In this document: positions 15,535 through 24,281 of the stretch, in pieces
Layout: each line of letters opens with the position of its first letter
Position numbering within the stretch: the first letter of the stretch is position 1
Assembly (NCBI RefSeq): GCF_036227225.1
Contig: NZ_CP109444.1
Location: forward strand, 4,011,501-4,075,500
Length of the DNA stretch: 64,000 bases
Direction of reading: 5' to 3'
Source of the DNA: Streptomyces sp. NBC_01478
GTDB lineage: Bacteria > Actinomycetota > Actinomycetes > Streptomycetales > Streptomycetaceae
Notes under the pieces: generated by a model
What the model was told of the DNA's origin: nothing
Databases searched by the model: none
What the model saw: only the letters and a program-made list of their open reading frames with translations
Program-made: the position numbers and the translations under genes

Positions 15535-16182
15535 TTACCGGCCGCCTTCCAAGTAGCGGAGCACCGCCAGCACCCGCCGGTTTCCCGTCTCCGACGGGGG
15601 CAGGTCCAGCTTGGTGAAGATGTTCGCGACGTGCTTCTCCACGGCTCGTTCGGAGACCGTGAACGTGGTGGCGATCGCGTGGTTGGTGCGGCCCTCCGCC
15701 ATCAGCGCGAGGACCTCGCGTTCGCGGGGCGTGAGGGTGTCGAGGGCGGTGGATCGGCGGGCGGCGCCGAAGAGTTGGGCGACCACCTCGGGGTCGAGTG
15801 CGGTGCCGCCGGCCGCGACGCGTTCCAGCGCGCCGACGAACTCGCCGATGTCCACGACCCGTTCCTTGAGGAGATACCCGAACCCGGCCGGGTTGCCGAG
15901 GAGTTGGGACGCGTGAGTCGTCTCGACGTACTGCGAGAACAGCAGCACACCGGTCGCGGGGTGCCGCTCCCGCAGTCGTACGGCCGCTCGTACGCCCTCG
16001 TCGGTCTGGGTGGGCGGGAGGCGGATGTCGACGACGGCGACGTCCGGGGCGTGGGCCGCGACCGCGGCCAGCAGGGACTCCGCGTCGCCGACCGCCGCGG
16101 CCACCTCCACGTCCCGTAGCCGGAGCAACTGGACCAGGCCGTCGCGCAGGAGGGCCGAGTCCTCGGCGATGACGACGCGCAT
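15535..16182 (-). CDS. LuxR/NarL-family response regulator
   Basis: 215 residues. The receiver domain MRVVIAEDSALLRDGLVQLL has acidic ED at positions 7-8, VAVVDIRLPP has the phosphoacceptor Asp, and YLLKERV has the conserved Lys. The C-terminal LuxR HTH is LTPREREVLALMAEGRTNHAIATTFTVSERAVEKHVANIFTKL. It is the third gene of an operon with a sensor-domain protein and a histidine kinase and is likely phosphorylated by that kinase. Targets are unknown; the kinase or neighbouring genes are candidates. Confidence 0.92.
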   Translation of the reverse strand: MRVVIAEDSALLRDGLVQLLRLRDVEVAAAVGDAESLLAAVAAHAPDVAVVDIRLPPTQTDEGVRAAVRLRERHPATGVLLFSQYVETTHASQLLGNPAGFGYLLKERVVDIGEFVGALERVAAGGTALDPEVVAQLFGAARRSTALDTLTPREREVLALMAEGRTNHAIATTFTVSERAVEKHVANIFTKLDLPPSETGNRRVLAVLRYLEGGR

Positions 16183-16202
16183 GCCGCTCCGATCTGGTCC
16201 GC

Positions 16203-17543
16203 TCAGGTCCGCTCAGGTGGGGGGTCACGTGGGGGGCACGTATGGGGCAGTTCGACCGTGACCACCGTAGGGCCTCCGTGCGGGCTGTCGCAGGTCAGTG
16301 TGCCGTCGACCGTGCGGACCCGGGCCAGGAGGCCGGTCAGGCCGGAGCCCGCGCCGATCGTCGCGCCGCCCTGGCCGTCGTCGGTGACGCGCAGGCGCAG
16401 GCGTCCGTCGCGGGCCGTCACCTCGACCGCGGCGGCCGTGGCGCGCGCGTGTTTCGTGGCGTTGGCGAGGAGTTCGGCGGCGCAGAAGTAGGCGATGGTC
16501 TCGACGGCCGGGGTGGGGCGGGTGCCGATGTCGGTGGTGAGGGTGACGGGGAGCGCGCTGTCGGCGGCGAGGGTGGTGAGGGCGGCGTGCAGACCCTCGT
16601 CGAGTACGGGGGGATGGATGCCCTTGACGAGATGGCGCAGGTCGGTGATGGCCTGGGTGGCGTTGCCCCGGGCGGTGTCGACGACGGCGAGGACGCGGTC
16701 GGGTTCGGCGCCGGCGGTGACCAGTTCGCGGATCGCGGTGAGGTGCATGGCGAGGGCGACCAGGCGGGCCTGGGTGCCGTCGTGCAGGTCGCGTTCGATA
16801 CGGCGGAGGGTCAGCGCGGCGTCGTCGACGGCTCGGGCGCGGGTCTCCTCCAGGGTGCGGATGCGGCGGGTCACGGCGTCGGGGCCGAGCAGCACGGTCA
16901 ACAGGGCGCGGTGGGGGCCGAGGGCGTAACGGAGGAGGAGGGGTGCGACGGCCAGCAACAGCAATCCGGCTGTGAACGGAATCAACCAGCTTGGCCAGGA
17001 ATCGAGTTGGTAACCGAAGAACTCCAGTGACACATGGTGCGCCGGGTCGCCGGTGGTGTGAACCGTGGTGTAGTTCCAGCGCTTGAGCAGCGGGTGCAGT
17101 GTGAACAGGGCGCCGTAGACGTATCCGATGACGACGGCGGCGTACGCGAAAACAGCTGTGAACGGTGTCAACAGCGCGCAGCCGACGGCCCGCCAGCCGG
17201 CCCGGTCGAGCAGGACCCCCCGCCGCCATCCGAGCACCCCGCTGCCACCGCCCTCCCCCGCGCTCGGCCCGCCCGGCTGCTCGATCTCCAGTCCGAGCAG
17301 CCGCCGCGCGAGCCCTCGCTGCACCGCGCCCAGCGCCAGCGCGCCCCGCACGGTGACGGCCAGCAGCCACAGCCCCAGCGTGGTCACCGACAGCGCCCCG
17401 CCGAACACCAGCCCGACGAGCGTGAGGAAGAAGCCGACGAGGGCGAGCGGGAGGGCGAGCACGCCGTAGAGGACGGCGGCCAGGGCGGGGCGGCCGAAGG
17501 TGGCGGTGACGCGGGGGCGGAGGCGGGAGCGGAGGCTCGGCAT
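16203..17543 (-). CDS. Sensor histidine kinase (NarL-type, HisKA_3) with Sensor domain
   Basis: 446 residues. The N-terminal half is a membrane sensor module with several hydrophobic segments (about residues 18-75, 120-150 and 190-215). The dimerisation domain carries the phospho-His in RRIERDLHDGTQARLVAL. A HATPase domain follows (ELLANATKHARATAAAVEV N-box, DDGQGGATIGAGSGLTGL G-boxes). The LDEGLHAAL linker is typical of HisKA_3 kinases. It lies 20 bp upstream of its regulator and 9 bp downstream of a membrane protein carrying a similar sensor region. Confidence 0.92.
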   Translation of the reverse strand: MPSLRSRLRPRVTATFGRPALAAVLYGVLALPLALVGFFLTLVGLVFGGALSVTTLGLWLLAVTVRGALALGAVQRGLARRLLGLEIEQPGGPSAGEGGGSGVLGWRRGVLLDRAGWRAVGCALLTPFTAVFAYAAVVIGYVYGALFTLHPLLKRWNYTTVHTTGDPAHHVSLEFFGYQLDSWPSWLIPFTAGLLLLAVAPLLLRYALGPHRALLTVLLGPDAVTRRIRTLEETRARAVDDAALTLRRIERDLHDGTQARLVALAMHLTAIRELVTAGAEPDRVLAVVDTARGNATQAITDLRHLVKGIHPPVLDEGLHAALTTLAADSALPVTLTTDIGTRPTPAVETIAYFCAAELLANATKHARATAAAVEVTARDGRLRLRVTDDGQGGATIGAGSGLTGLLARVRTVDGTLTCDSPHGGPTVVTVELPHTCPPRDPPPERT

Positions 17544-17552
17544 GGGATCAAC

Positions 17553-18071
17553 CTAGGAGAGCAGCGACCTGGCGACACGGACCTGCACGGCGGTCAGGCC
17601 CCGGACCACCCACGGCATCAGCAGCAGAAACCCGATGCCGCCGAGAACGGCGTGGAAGGCCCAGGCGCCGGCGAAGGTCGGGCCGCCCCAGGCACTGGAG
17701 TAGTCGTCGCCCGCGCGCAGCGGCCAGCCGATGTTCATGGGGACGATCGCCCACCCGTAGAGCGTGATGAACGCGGTGAGGAGGTTGAGCGGGGTGGCGA
17801 GGAGCGCGTGGGGCAGGCCGCCGACGCGTGCGGTGCCCGGGATCTCCGTACCCAGGAAGCGGCGGACGAGCCCGCGCTGCCAGCGGGCCGTGGGGGCGCC
17901 GAGGAGCGCGAGCGGGATGCAGGCCAGGGCGACCGGGAGGGCGAGGAGGGCGTAGGCGGTGCGGCGCCAGGTGGTGGGGGTGAAGGGTTCGCGCGCGAGT
18001 CGCCGGGCGGCGAGTACGGGCGCCGGGTCCGGGGCGGTGGGCCGGGTGGGCAGGTCGCGGGTGGTGGTCAT
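17553..18071 (-). CDS. Membrane sensor-domain protein, first gene of the two-component operon
   Basis: 172 residues from ATG 18071, preceded by AGGGGGA. Hydrophobic segments (TAYALLALPVALACIPLALLG, LLATPLNLLTAFITLYGWAIVPMNIGWP, AVLGGIGFLLLMPWVVRGL) give 3-4 membrane helices. Its sequence parallels the sensor half of the downstream kinase: RRFLGTEIPG versus RRLLGLEIEQ, and the ARWQRGLVRR context. It looks like a kinase-less paralogue of the sensor module. A membrane partner that modulates the kinase is the simplest reading. Confidence 0.75.
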   Translation of the reverse strand: MTTTRDLPTRPTAPDPAPVLAARRLAREPFTPTTWRRTAYALLALPVALACIPLALLGAPTARWQRGLVRRFLGTEIPGTARVGGLPHALLATPLNLLTAFITLYGWAIVPMNIGWPLRAGDDYSSAWGGPTFAGAWAFHAVLGGIGFLLLMPWVVRGLTAVQVRVARSLLS

Positions 18072-18180
18072 GGTGCATCCCCCTGCACATGGGTCGGCGC
18101 AGCCCGTGTGAACTGCTGTGAACCGATGTCTCCAGCGTTCCGCCACCGCCCGCTGTACACGATGGTGCCTGCACGGAAGC

Positions 18181-18206
18181 GCGGGGTTCGGTTAACCGAA
18201 CCCCGC
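18181..18206. promoter_or_regulatory. 26-bp perfect palindrome in the sensor-operon/nirB divergent region
   Basis: The left arm GCGGGGTTCGGTT is followed directly by its exact complement, with centre TTAA at 18192-18195. It lies ~110 bp upstream of the sensor operon start and ~155 bp upstream of nirB. With no loop it is a better operator than terminator. The binding protein is unknown. Confidence 0.55.
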
Positions 18207-18299
18207 CTGGACCGGCCCGGCCCCGCCCCCGCCTCACACCCCACCCCCGGCGCGCACCCAGAACCCTCACACCCCCCGCGCGCTCCCGCTGAGGGCAGC

Positions 18300-18337
18300 G
18301 TTCCTCGCGGGAAACAGGTGGGATGCGGTCGGGTAAC
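18300..18337 (+). promoter_or_regulatory. GlnR-like boxes upstream of nirB
   Basis: GTTCC, GAAAC, GATGC and GTAAC pentamers start at 18300, 18311, 18322 and 18333, an exact 11-bp spacing. GlnR sites in Streptomyces are GTNAC and GAAAC boxes at this spacing, and nirB is a known GlnR target in S. coelicolor. Two of the four boxes are imperfect. Confidence 0.5.
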
Positions 18338-18360
18338 ACCGGCGTCGCAGGCTCCTGGGC

Positions 18361-20976
18361 ATGACCTCGAATCCGCGTGTGGTGCCCACCATCGTGCTGG
18401 TCGGCCATGGCATGGTCGGTCAGCGCTTCCTCGAAGCGCTCGCCGAGCGCGGCCTGACCGCCACGCACCGTGTGGTCGTGCTGTGCGAGGAGCCGCGTCC
18501 GGCGTACGACCGCGTCCAGCTCACCTCGTACTTCTCGGGCCGCACGCCCGAGGAACTCTCGCTCACGGACGCGGAGTTCATCACCGACCACGGGATCGAG
18601 CTGCGCGTCGGCGACCCCGCGGAGACCATCGACCGGGCAACCAGGACGGTAGTCGCCCGCTCTGGATTCTCGGTGGAGTACGACACCCTCGTCCTCGCCA
18701 CCGGCTCGTACCCGTTCGTGCCGCCGGTCCCGGGCAAGGACGCCGAAGGCTGTTTCGTCTACCGCACGATCGACGACCTGCTCGCGATCGAGGAGTACGT
18801 GAAGTCGCGGGCGACGACCGGTGCCGTGGTCGGCGGTGGGCTGCTCGGTCTGGAGGCCGCCGGTGCGCTCAAGGGGCTCGAACTGGCCACGCACATCGTG
18901 GAGTTCGCGCCCCGGCTGATGCCGGTACAGGTCGACGAGGGCGGTGGCGCGGCCCTGCTGCGCACCATCGAGGAGATGGGTCTGACGGTCCACACGGGGA
19001 CCGGTACGCAGGAGATCCTGGCCGGCCCGGACGGCGCGGTCACCGGCATGAAGCTGTCCGACGGTTCCGAACTCGCCACGGACATGGTGGTGTTCAGCGC
19101 CGGTGTCCGCCCTCGCGACCAACTCGCCCGGGAATCGGGGCTGTCGGTCGGTGAGCGCGGCGGCATCGCGGTCGACGAGCAGTGCCGTACGGTCACCGAC
19201 CCGCAGGTGTTCGCGATCGGCGAGTGCGCGCTGGCGGCGGACGGCCGGGTGTACGGCCTGGTGGCCCCGGGCTATGAACAGGCCGAGACGGCCGCCGCGA
19301 CCATCGCCCAGGACGAATCGGCGTTCACCGGCGCGGACTTGTCGACCAAGCTGAAGCTGCTCGGCGTGGACGTGGCGTCCTTCGGTGACGCGCACGGCGC
19401 CACCGCGGACTGCCTCGACGTCGTCTACTCGGACGCACGGGCGGGGACGTACAAGAAGCTGGTGATCGGGCGCGGCGGTGAGCTGCTGGGCGGCATCCTG
19501 GTCGGCGACGCGGACGCGTACGGCACGCTGCGCGCGTTCACCGGGTCCGTACCGCCGGTCTCCCCCGAGCAGTTGGTGCTGCCGGCCGGTTCCGGGGGCG
19601 CCGTCCAGCTCGGTCCGTCCGCGCTCCCCGACGCGGCCGTCATCTGCTCCTGCCACAACGTCACCAAGGGTGCGATCCGCAGCGCGGTGACGGACCACTC
19701 CTGCACGAGCGTGCCGGAGGTGAAGAAGTGCACCAAGGCCGGTACGGGCTGCGGGAGTTGCGTCAAGGTGCTCGGCCAACTGGTCACCTCCGAACTGGAG
19801 GCGAACGGCGTCGAGGTCGACAAGGGCCTGTGCGGCTGCTTCGCGCAGACCCGCGAGGAGTTGTACGAGATCGCCCTCGCGCTGCGGATCAACTCCTACC
19901 AGGATCTGCTGGACCGCTACGGCCGTGAGGGCGCCCGGGGCGGCGACGGCTGCGAGACCTGCAAGCCGACGGTCGCCTCGATCATCGCGTCCCTCGCCCC
20001 GACGATCGGTGCGAGCGGCTATGTCCTGGACGGCGAGCAGGCGGCCCTCCAGGACAGCAACGACCACTTCCTCGCCAACCTCCAGAAGAACGGCTCCTAT
20101 TCGATCGTGCCGCGCATCCCCGGTGGCGAGATCACCCCGGAGAAGCTGATCATGATCGGCGAGGTGGCCCGGGACTTCGGCCTCTACACGAAGATCACCG
20201 GCGGCCAGCGCATCGACCTCTTCGGCGCGCGGGTCGAGCAACTCCCGCTGATCTGGGCGCGGTTGGTGGACGCCGGCTTCGAGTCGGGTCACGCGTACGG
20301 AAAGGCGCTGCGCACCGTCAAGTCCTGTGTGGGGCAGACCTGGTGCCGCTACGGCGTCCAGGACTCGGTGCGGATGGCGATCGACCTGGAGCTGCGCTAC
20401 CGGGGCCTGCGCTCGCCGCACAAGCTCAAGTCGGCGGTCTCCGGCTGCGCCCGCGAGTGTGCCGAGGCCCAGTCGAAGGACTTCGGGATCATCGCCACCG
20501 CCAACGGCTGGAACCTGTACGTCGGCGGCAACGGCGGCGCGACCCCGCGCCACGCGGACCTGCTGGCGAAGGACCTGTCCGATGCCGAACTGGTGCGTCT
20601 GATCGACCGGTTCCTCATGTTCTACATCCGTACGGCCGACCGGCTGGAGCGCACGAGCGTGTGGCTGGAGCGGATTCCGGGCGGCCTCGACCATGTGCGG
20701 GACGTGGTCGTCAGGGACTCGCTCGGTATCTGCGCGGAGCTGGAGTCGTTGATGGCCGCGCATGTCGCCGGGTACCGCGACGAGTGGGCCGAGACCATCA
20801 ACGACCCCGAGAAACTGGACCGGTTCGTGTCCTTCGTGAACGCGCCCGACACCCCCGACCCGGTCGTCGGCTTCGTCGCCGAGCGCGACCAGATCAAGCC
20901 CGACCTGCCCCTGCTGACCATCGGCATGCGGCCCCAGCAGCCCGCAGACGTCCTGGAAGGAAGCGCCCAGCGATGA
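18361..20976 (+). CDS. nirB: Assimilatory nitrite reductase [NAD(P)H], large subunit
   Basis: 871 residues. The N-terminal ~400 residues form a pyridine nucleotide-disulphide oxidoreductase: VLVGHGMVGQRFLEAL for FAD, VVGGGLLGLEAAGALKGL for NAD(P)H and VFAIGECAL near the FAD end. Two BFD-like [2Fe-2S] regions follow (CSCHNVTKGAIRSAV...GCGSC and CGCFAQTREE...GCETC). The C-terminal sulfite/nitrite reductase half holds the siroheme/[4Fe-4S] cysteines in CVGQTWC and GCARECAEA. It reduces nitrite to ammonium in the cytoplasm for nitrogen assimilation. nirD overlaps its stop. GlnR-like boxes lie just upstream. Confidence 0.97.
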   Translation: MTSNPRVVPTIVLVGHGMVGQRFLEALAERGLTATHRVVVLCEEPRPAYDRVQLTSYFSGRTPEELSLTDAEFITDHGIELRVGDPAETIDRATRTVVARSGFSVEYDTLVLATGSYPFVPPVPGKDAEGCFVYRTIDDLLAIEEYVKSRATTGAVVGGGLLGLEAAGALKGLELATHIVEFAPRLMPVQVDEGGGAALLRTIEEMGLTVHTGTGTQEILAGPDGAVTGMKLSDGSELATDMVVFSAGVRPRDQLARESGLSVGERGGIAVDEQCRTVTDPQVFAIGECALAADGRVYGLVAPGYEQAETAAATIAQDESAFTGADLSTKLKLLGVDVASFGDAHGATADCLDVVYSDARAGTYKKLVIGRGGELLGGILVGDADAYGTLRAFTGSVPPVSPEQLVLPAGSGGAVQLGPSALPDAAVICSCHNVTKGAIRSAVTDHSCTSVPEVKKCTKAGTGCGSCVKVLGQLVTSELEANGVEVDKGLCGCFAQTREELYEIALALRINSYQDLLDRYGREGARGGDGCETCKPTVASIIASLAPTIGASGYVLDGEQAALQDSNDHFLANLQKNGSYSIVPRIPGGEITPEKLIMIGEVARDFGLYTKITGGQRIDLFGARVEQLPLIWARLVDAGFESGHAYGKALRTVKSCVGQTWCRYGVQDSVRMAIDLELRYRGLRSPHKLKSAVSGCARECAEAQSKDFGIIATANGWNLYVGGNGGATPRHADLLAKDLSDAELVRLIDRFLMFYIRTADRLERTSVWLERIPGGLDHVRDVVVRDSLGICAELESLMAAHVAGYRDEWAETINDPEKLDRFVSFVNAPDTPDPVVGFVAERDQIKPDLPLLTIGMRPQQPADVLEGSAQR

Positions 20977-21323
20977 CCCTGGCTCCCGAGACGACCGACC
21001 TGAAAGTCCAACTCCAGTTGGCCGACGGCTGGTTCACGGTCTGCGACCTGAACCGGCTCACCCCCGGCCGCGGGGTGGCGGCCCTGCTGCCGGACGGCCG
21101 CCAGGTCGCCCTGTTCCGCGACCGCGCCGGCACCCTCTACGGCATCGACAACCGCGACCCCTTCAACGGCGCGGCCGTCCTCTCCCGCGGCCTGACCGGC
21201 ACCCACCAGGGCCGCCCGTTCGTCGCCTCGCCGCTGCTCAAGCAGCGGTTCGACCTGATCTCCGGGGAGTGCCTGGACGACGCGTCGGTGCGGGTGGAGA
21301 CGTACGAGGTGCGGGCGGGGTGA
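20973..21323 (+). CDS. nirD: Nitrite reductase small subunit
   Basis: 116 residues starting at ATG 20973, overlapping the nirB stop (ATGA) with GGAAGG upstream. It is a Rieske-fold domain: WFTVCDLNRLTPGRGVAALLPDGRQVALFRD, LYGIDNRDPF and SGECLDDASVRVETYEV. The Cys/His cluster ligands of true Rieske proteins are absent, as usual for NirD. It forms the NirBD complex. Translational coupling should keep the subunits balanced. Confidence 0.95.
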   Translation: MTLAPETTDLKVQLQLADGWFTVCDLNRLTPGRGVAALLPDGRQVALFRDRAGTLYGIDNRDPFNGAAVLSRGLTGTHQGRPFVASPLLKQRFDLISGECLDDASVRVETYEVRAG

Positions 21324-21339
21324 CGCGCGGCTCCCCCAC

Positions 21340-22656
21340 TCACCGCATCCGGCGCGAGCGCACCGCTGTCGTCAGGGCCGCGGTGCTCAACACGGCCGTG
21401 GCCAGCAGGTAGTAGCCCGGCGACACCGGCGAACCGGTCGTCTCGATCAGGGCCGCGGCGATCGTCGGTGTGAAGCCGCCGAAGAGCGCGACCGTGGTGT
21501 TGTAGCTGAAGGACAGGCCGGTCGCACGGGCCCGGGTCGGGAACACGTCGGCCATCACCGACGGCAGCGTGCCGAAGTACACCGCCTTGAGCAGGGCCAG
21601 GATCGTGGTGCACAGCGCGAGGGTGAGGAAGGACGGCGAGGCGTTCAGCCACAGGAAGAGAGGCACCACGCTCACGCCGATCAGCAGCGCGGCCGGGATC
21701 ATGATGCGCAGCCTGCCGTGCCGGTCGCCCAGCAGCCCCACGAGCGGGGTGACGAAGGTCAGGACGGCTCCGGCGATGAGCAGCGCGGTGAACGACAGCG
21801 AGGCGTCCAGGCCCAGTTGGCCGATGCCGTACGTCGGCAGGTACTGGAGCATGAAGTTGAGCGCCGTCGAGACGATCAGCGCACCGCCGGCGATCAGCAG
21901 CCCGCCCCAGTGGTGCCGGAAGACCGACACGATCGGGGACGGCGTCGGGGCGGCCGACTTCAACTCCGGTGCCAGCGCGGGGGATTCGTCCATGTAACGG
22001 CGTACGAAATAGCCCACCGGACCGATCAGCAGGCCGAACGCGAACGGCACGCGCCAGCCCCACGACGTCATCTGGGCGTCGGACAGCAGAGCCGTGAGAG
22101 CCGCCGCGAACCCTGCCGCCATGAGGGTGGACAGGCCCTGGCTGGCGAACTGGAAGCTGCCGAGGAAGCTCTTGCGCCGCTCGTCGTGCTCGACCAGGAA
22201 GGACGTCGCCGCCCCGAACTCGCCCCCGGCCGCGAACCCTTGGATCAGTCGCGCGAGCACGATCCCCAGGGTCGACGCGATCCCGAGGGTCCCGTAACCG
22301 GGCATCACGGCGAGCAGCAGCGTGCCGAGCACCATCAGCCGGATCGACAACACCAGTGCTTTCTTACGGCCGTTGCGGTCCGCGTACGCGCCGAGCAGCA
22401 GCCCGCCCAGTGGTCGTATCAGATAGGTCACGCCGAACACGGCGTAGGCCTGCACCAGTTGGACGCCGGGGTTGCCGCCGGGGAAGAACGTGCGGCCGAT
22501 GTAGGACGCCATCAGCGCGTACAGGGCGAGGTCGAAGAATTCGAGGGCGTTGCCGATGGTGGCCGCCGCGATGGCACGTCGTGCGCTGGGGCGGCTCGGT
22601 GCCGAGGTGTCGTCGGGGTGGGTGGACTGGACGGGCTGGGGGGACGGAGCGGTCAT
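21340..22656 (-). CDS. MFS transporter, metabolite:H+ symporter (MHS) type
   Basis: 438 residues from ATG 22656. Twelve membrane helices can be traced. The N-terminus IAAATIGNALEFFDLALYALMASYIGRTFFPG is the MHS/ProP-like signature. The loop GAYADRNGRKKAL and the later GDRHGRLRIM carry the MFS loop motifs, and RLIQGFAAGGEFGAATSFLVEH is typical of family members taking up organic acids or osmolytes. It lies downstream of an M20 peptidase on the same strand, with a divergent LysR beyond. Uptake of the peptidase substrate or product is plausible. It converges with nirD. Confidence 0.9.
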   Translation of the reverse strand: MTAPSPQPVQSTHPDDTSAPSRPSARRAIAAATIGNALEFFDLALYALMASYIGRTFFPGGNPGVQLVQAYAVFGVTYLIRPLGGLLLGAYADRNGRKKALVLSIRLMVLGTLLLAVMPGYGTLGIASTLGIVLARLIQGFAAGGEFGAATSFLVEHDERRKSFLGSFQFASQGLSTLMAAGFAAALTALLSDAQMTSWGWRVPFAFGLLIGPVGYFVRRYMDESPALAPELKSAAPTPSPIVSVFRHHWGGLLIAGGALIVSTALNFMLQYLPTYGIGQLGLDASLSFTALLIAGAVLTFVTPLVGLLGDRHGRLRIMIPAALLIGVSVVPLFLWLNASPSFLTLALCTTILALLKAVYFGTLPSVMADVFPTRARATGLSFSYNTTVALFGGFTPTIAAALIETTGSPVSPGYYLLATAVLSTAALTTAVRSRRMR

Positions 22657-22724
22657 CGGGGGTCCTTCCGGCGAGGGTTGGGGAGGGGTGTGCCGGACGG
22701 GGCGCGGGTGCCGAGACTCGGGGA

Positions 22725-24128
22725 CTATCGGGGCTGTACGGGGAGCGGCCGGTCCGCCGGTGGACGGCCCAGCGCGTGGAACAGGCCGGTCGCCAGGACC
22801 AGGCCCTCGCGGGCGATCGAGGCCAACAGGTGCTCGTCGGGGGCGTGTTGGAGACAGCCGGGGTAGGAGTGGGGCAGCCAGAGGGTCGGCAGGCCGAGGA
22901 CGTCGGTGAAGACCGCGTTGGGCAACGAGCCGCCGATGTTGGGCAGGACGGCGACCGGGCCGTCCGTGACCTCCTCCAGCGTGGTCCGGGTCCAGCGCAC
23001 CCACGGGTCGTCGAGCGGGGTGCGGCTCGCGGCGAAGCTGCCGAGCACCCGGACGTCGACCATGGGGTACCCGTGCGCGGCGAGGTGCCGGGCGACGGCC
23101 TCGGCGGCGGCAGCGGCGTCGGTGCCGACGACGTACCGCAGTTGGAGGACCGCGCGGGCGGTGCCCGGGATCGCGTTGACCGGCCGGTTGGCGTCGGCGG
23201 CGCCGAGGGCGAGAACTTCGAGGGTGTTCCAGGCGTAGAGCCGTTCGGCGGCGGTCAGTTCGGGCTCGCCCCAGCCCTCGTCCGGCACCGGGTCACCGGG
23301 CGAGGCGGCGACGGTGACGCCGGCGAGCGCCTCGCGGACCTCCCGCGGGATCGGGGGTGGCAGCAACTCCGGCACGCGGATACGGCCGTGGCCGTCGACG
23401 AGGGTGGCCACGGCGCCGGCGAGGGTGGTCGCGGGGTTGCGCAGCAGGCCGCCCCAGTTGCCGGAGTGGTAGGCGTCCGGCCTTAGCTCGGCGGTGAGTT
23501 GGAGCTGGAGTCCGCCGCGCGCGCCGAGGAACAGCGTGGGTGTCGTGGCGTCCAGGCGCGGTCCGTCCGAGGCGACGAGCACGTCGGCGCGCAGCAACTC
23601 CCGCTGCGCGGCGGCGAATTCGGCGAGTCCGGGGGATCCGATCTCCTCGGCGGACTCCAGCAGGAAGGTCAGGTTGAAGCCCAACTCGCCCTGGTCGGCG
23701 AGGAGGAGGCGCAGGGCGGTGAGGTTGACCAGGTGCTGGCCCTTGTTGTCGGCGGCGCCGCGTCCGTACCAGCGTTCGCCCTCGGCGGTCAGCGTCCACG
23801 GGTCGCGGCCCTCGCTCCACCGGCCCGCCTGGCCCTCGACGACGTCCGCGTGGCCGTAGACGAGCACGGTCGGCAGGTCGGGGGATTCGACTCGGGTGCC
23901 GACGATGAAGGGGCCGCCCGCCGGATCGGGGTTGTCATGGCGCGCGACCTCGCAGCCGAGGGCGGTCAGGGCGGGGGTCAGCACCTCGTCGAGGTATGCC
24001 TCAATGGCAAGGCGGCCCTCCGGTCGGGAACTCTCCGTGGCGTAGCCGACCATAGTGGCCAGCTCGGTGAAGAAGGCGCCGGAGTCGACGAACTCCTCGG
24101 CTTTTCGGGCCAGTTTCTCAGGGATCAC
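22725..24128 (-). CDS. M20-family metallopeptidase (dipeptidase/deacylase-like)
   Basis: 467 residues from GTG 24128. Zinc and catalytic motifs are intact: VLVYGHADVVEGQ (H-x-D), WYGRGAADNKGQH (bridging Asp) and FLLESAEEIGSPGL (catalytic Glu-Glu). A dimerisation domain inserted from ~residue 200 contains YHSGNWGGLLRNP, and ...LPHSYPGCLQHAPDEHLL near the end has the last His ligand. Such proteins hydrolyse dipeptides or N-acyl amino acids in the cytoplasm. The MHS transporter gene downstream and the divergent LysR gene form a likely uptake-and-use unit. Confidence 0.92.
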   Translation of the reverse strand: MIPEKLARKAEEFVDSGAFFTELATMVGYATESSRPEGRLAIEAYLDEVLTPALTALGCEVARHDNPDPAGGPFIVGTRVESPDLPTVLVYGHADVVEGQAGRWSEGRDPWTLTAEGERWYGRGAADNKGQHLVNLTALRLLLADQGELGFNLTFLLESAEEIGSPGLAEFAAAQRELLRADVLVASDGPRLDATTPTLFLGARGGLQLQLTAELRPDAYHSGNWGGLLRNPATTLAGAVATLVDGHGRIRVPELLPPPIPREVREALAGVTVAASPGDPVPDEGWGEPELTAAERLYAWNTLEVLALGAADANRPVNAIPGTARAVLQLRYVVGTDAAAAAEAVARHLAAHGYPMVDVRVLGSFAASRTPLDDPWVRWTRTTLEEVTDGPVAVLPNIGGSLPNAVFTDVLGLPTLWLPHSYPGCLQHAPDEHLLASIAREGLVLATGLFHALGRPPADRPLPVQPR

Positions 24129-24281
24129 GGGAAGATTTCTCCAGGGAGGGCGGCGGTCGGGCGGGCGGTGCGCTCTCGTCGTTCCAGCAGAGTAGGGCGG
24201 AATCCGGTGGGCGACCATTGCCGTTTGTGACGCGAAGCGTTCTACTTTCGGCAACGCGCTACGTGACCACGGGGGACCCCT

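Noticed and set aside
17034..19154. Long open frames of 300-1070 codons opposite or across real genes (for example 17034-19154 +, 17548-20763 -, 40378-42417 -, 37872-39632 -)
   Set aside because: Translations are Arg/Pro/Gly/Gln-rich with no domains, and they lie antisense to recognised genes such as nirB, the kinase and dusB. They are GC-bias shadows.
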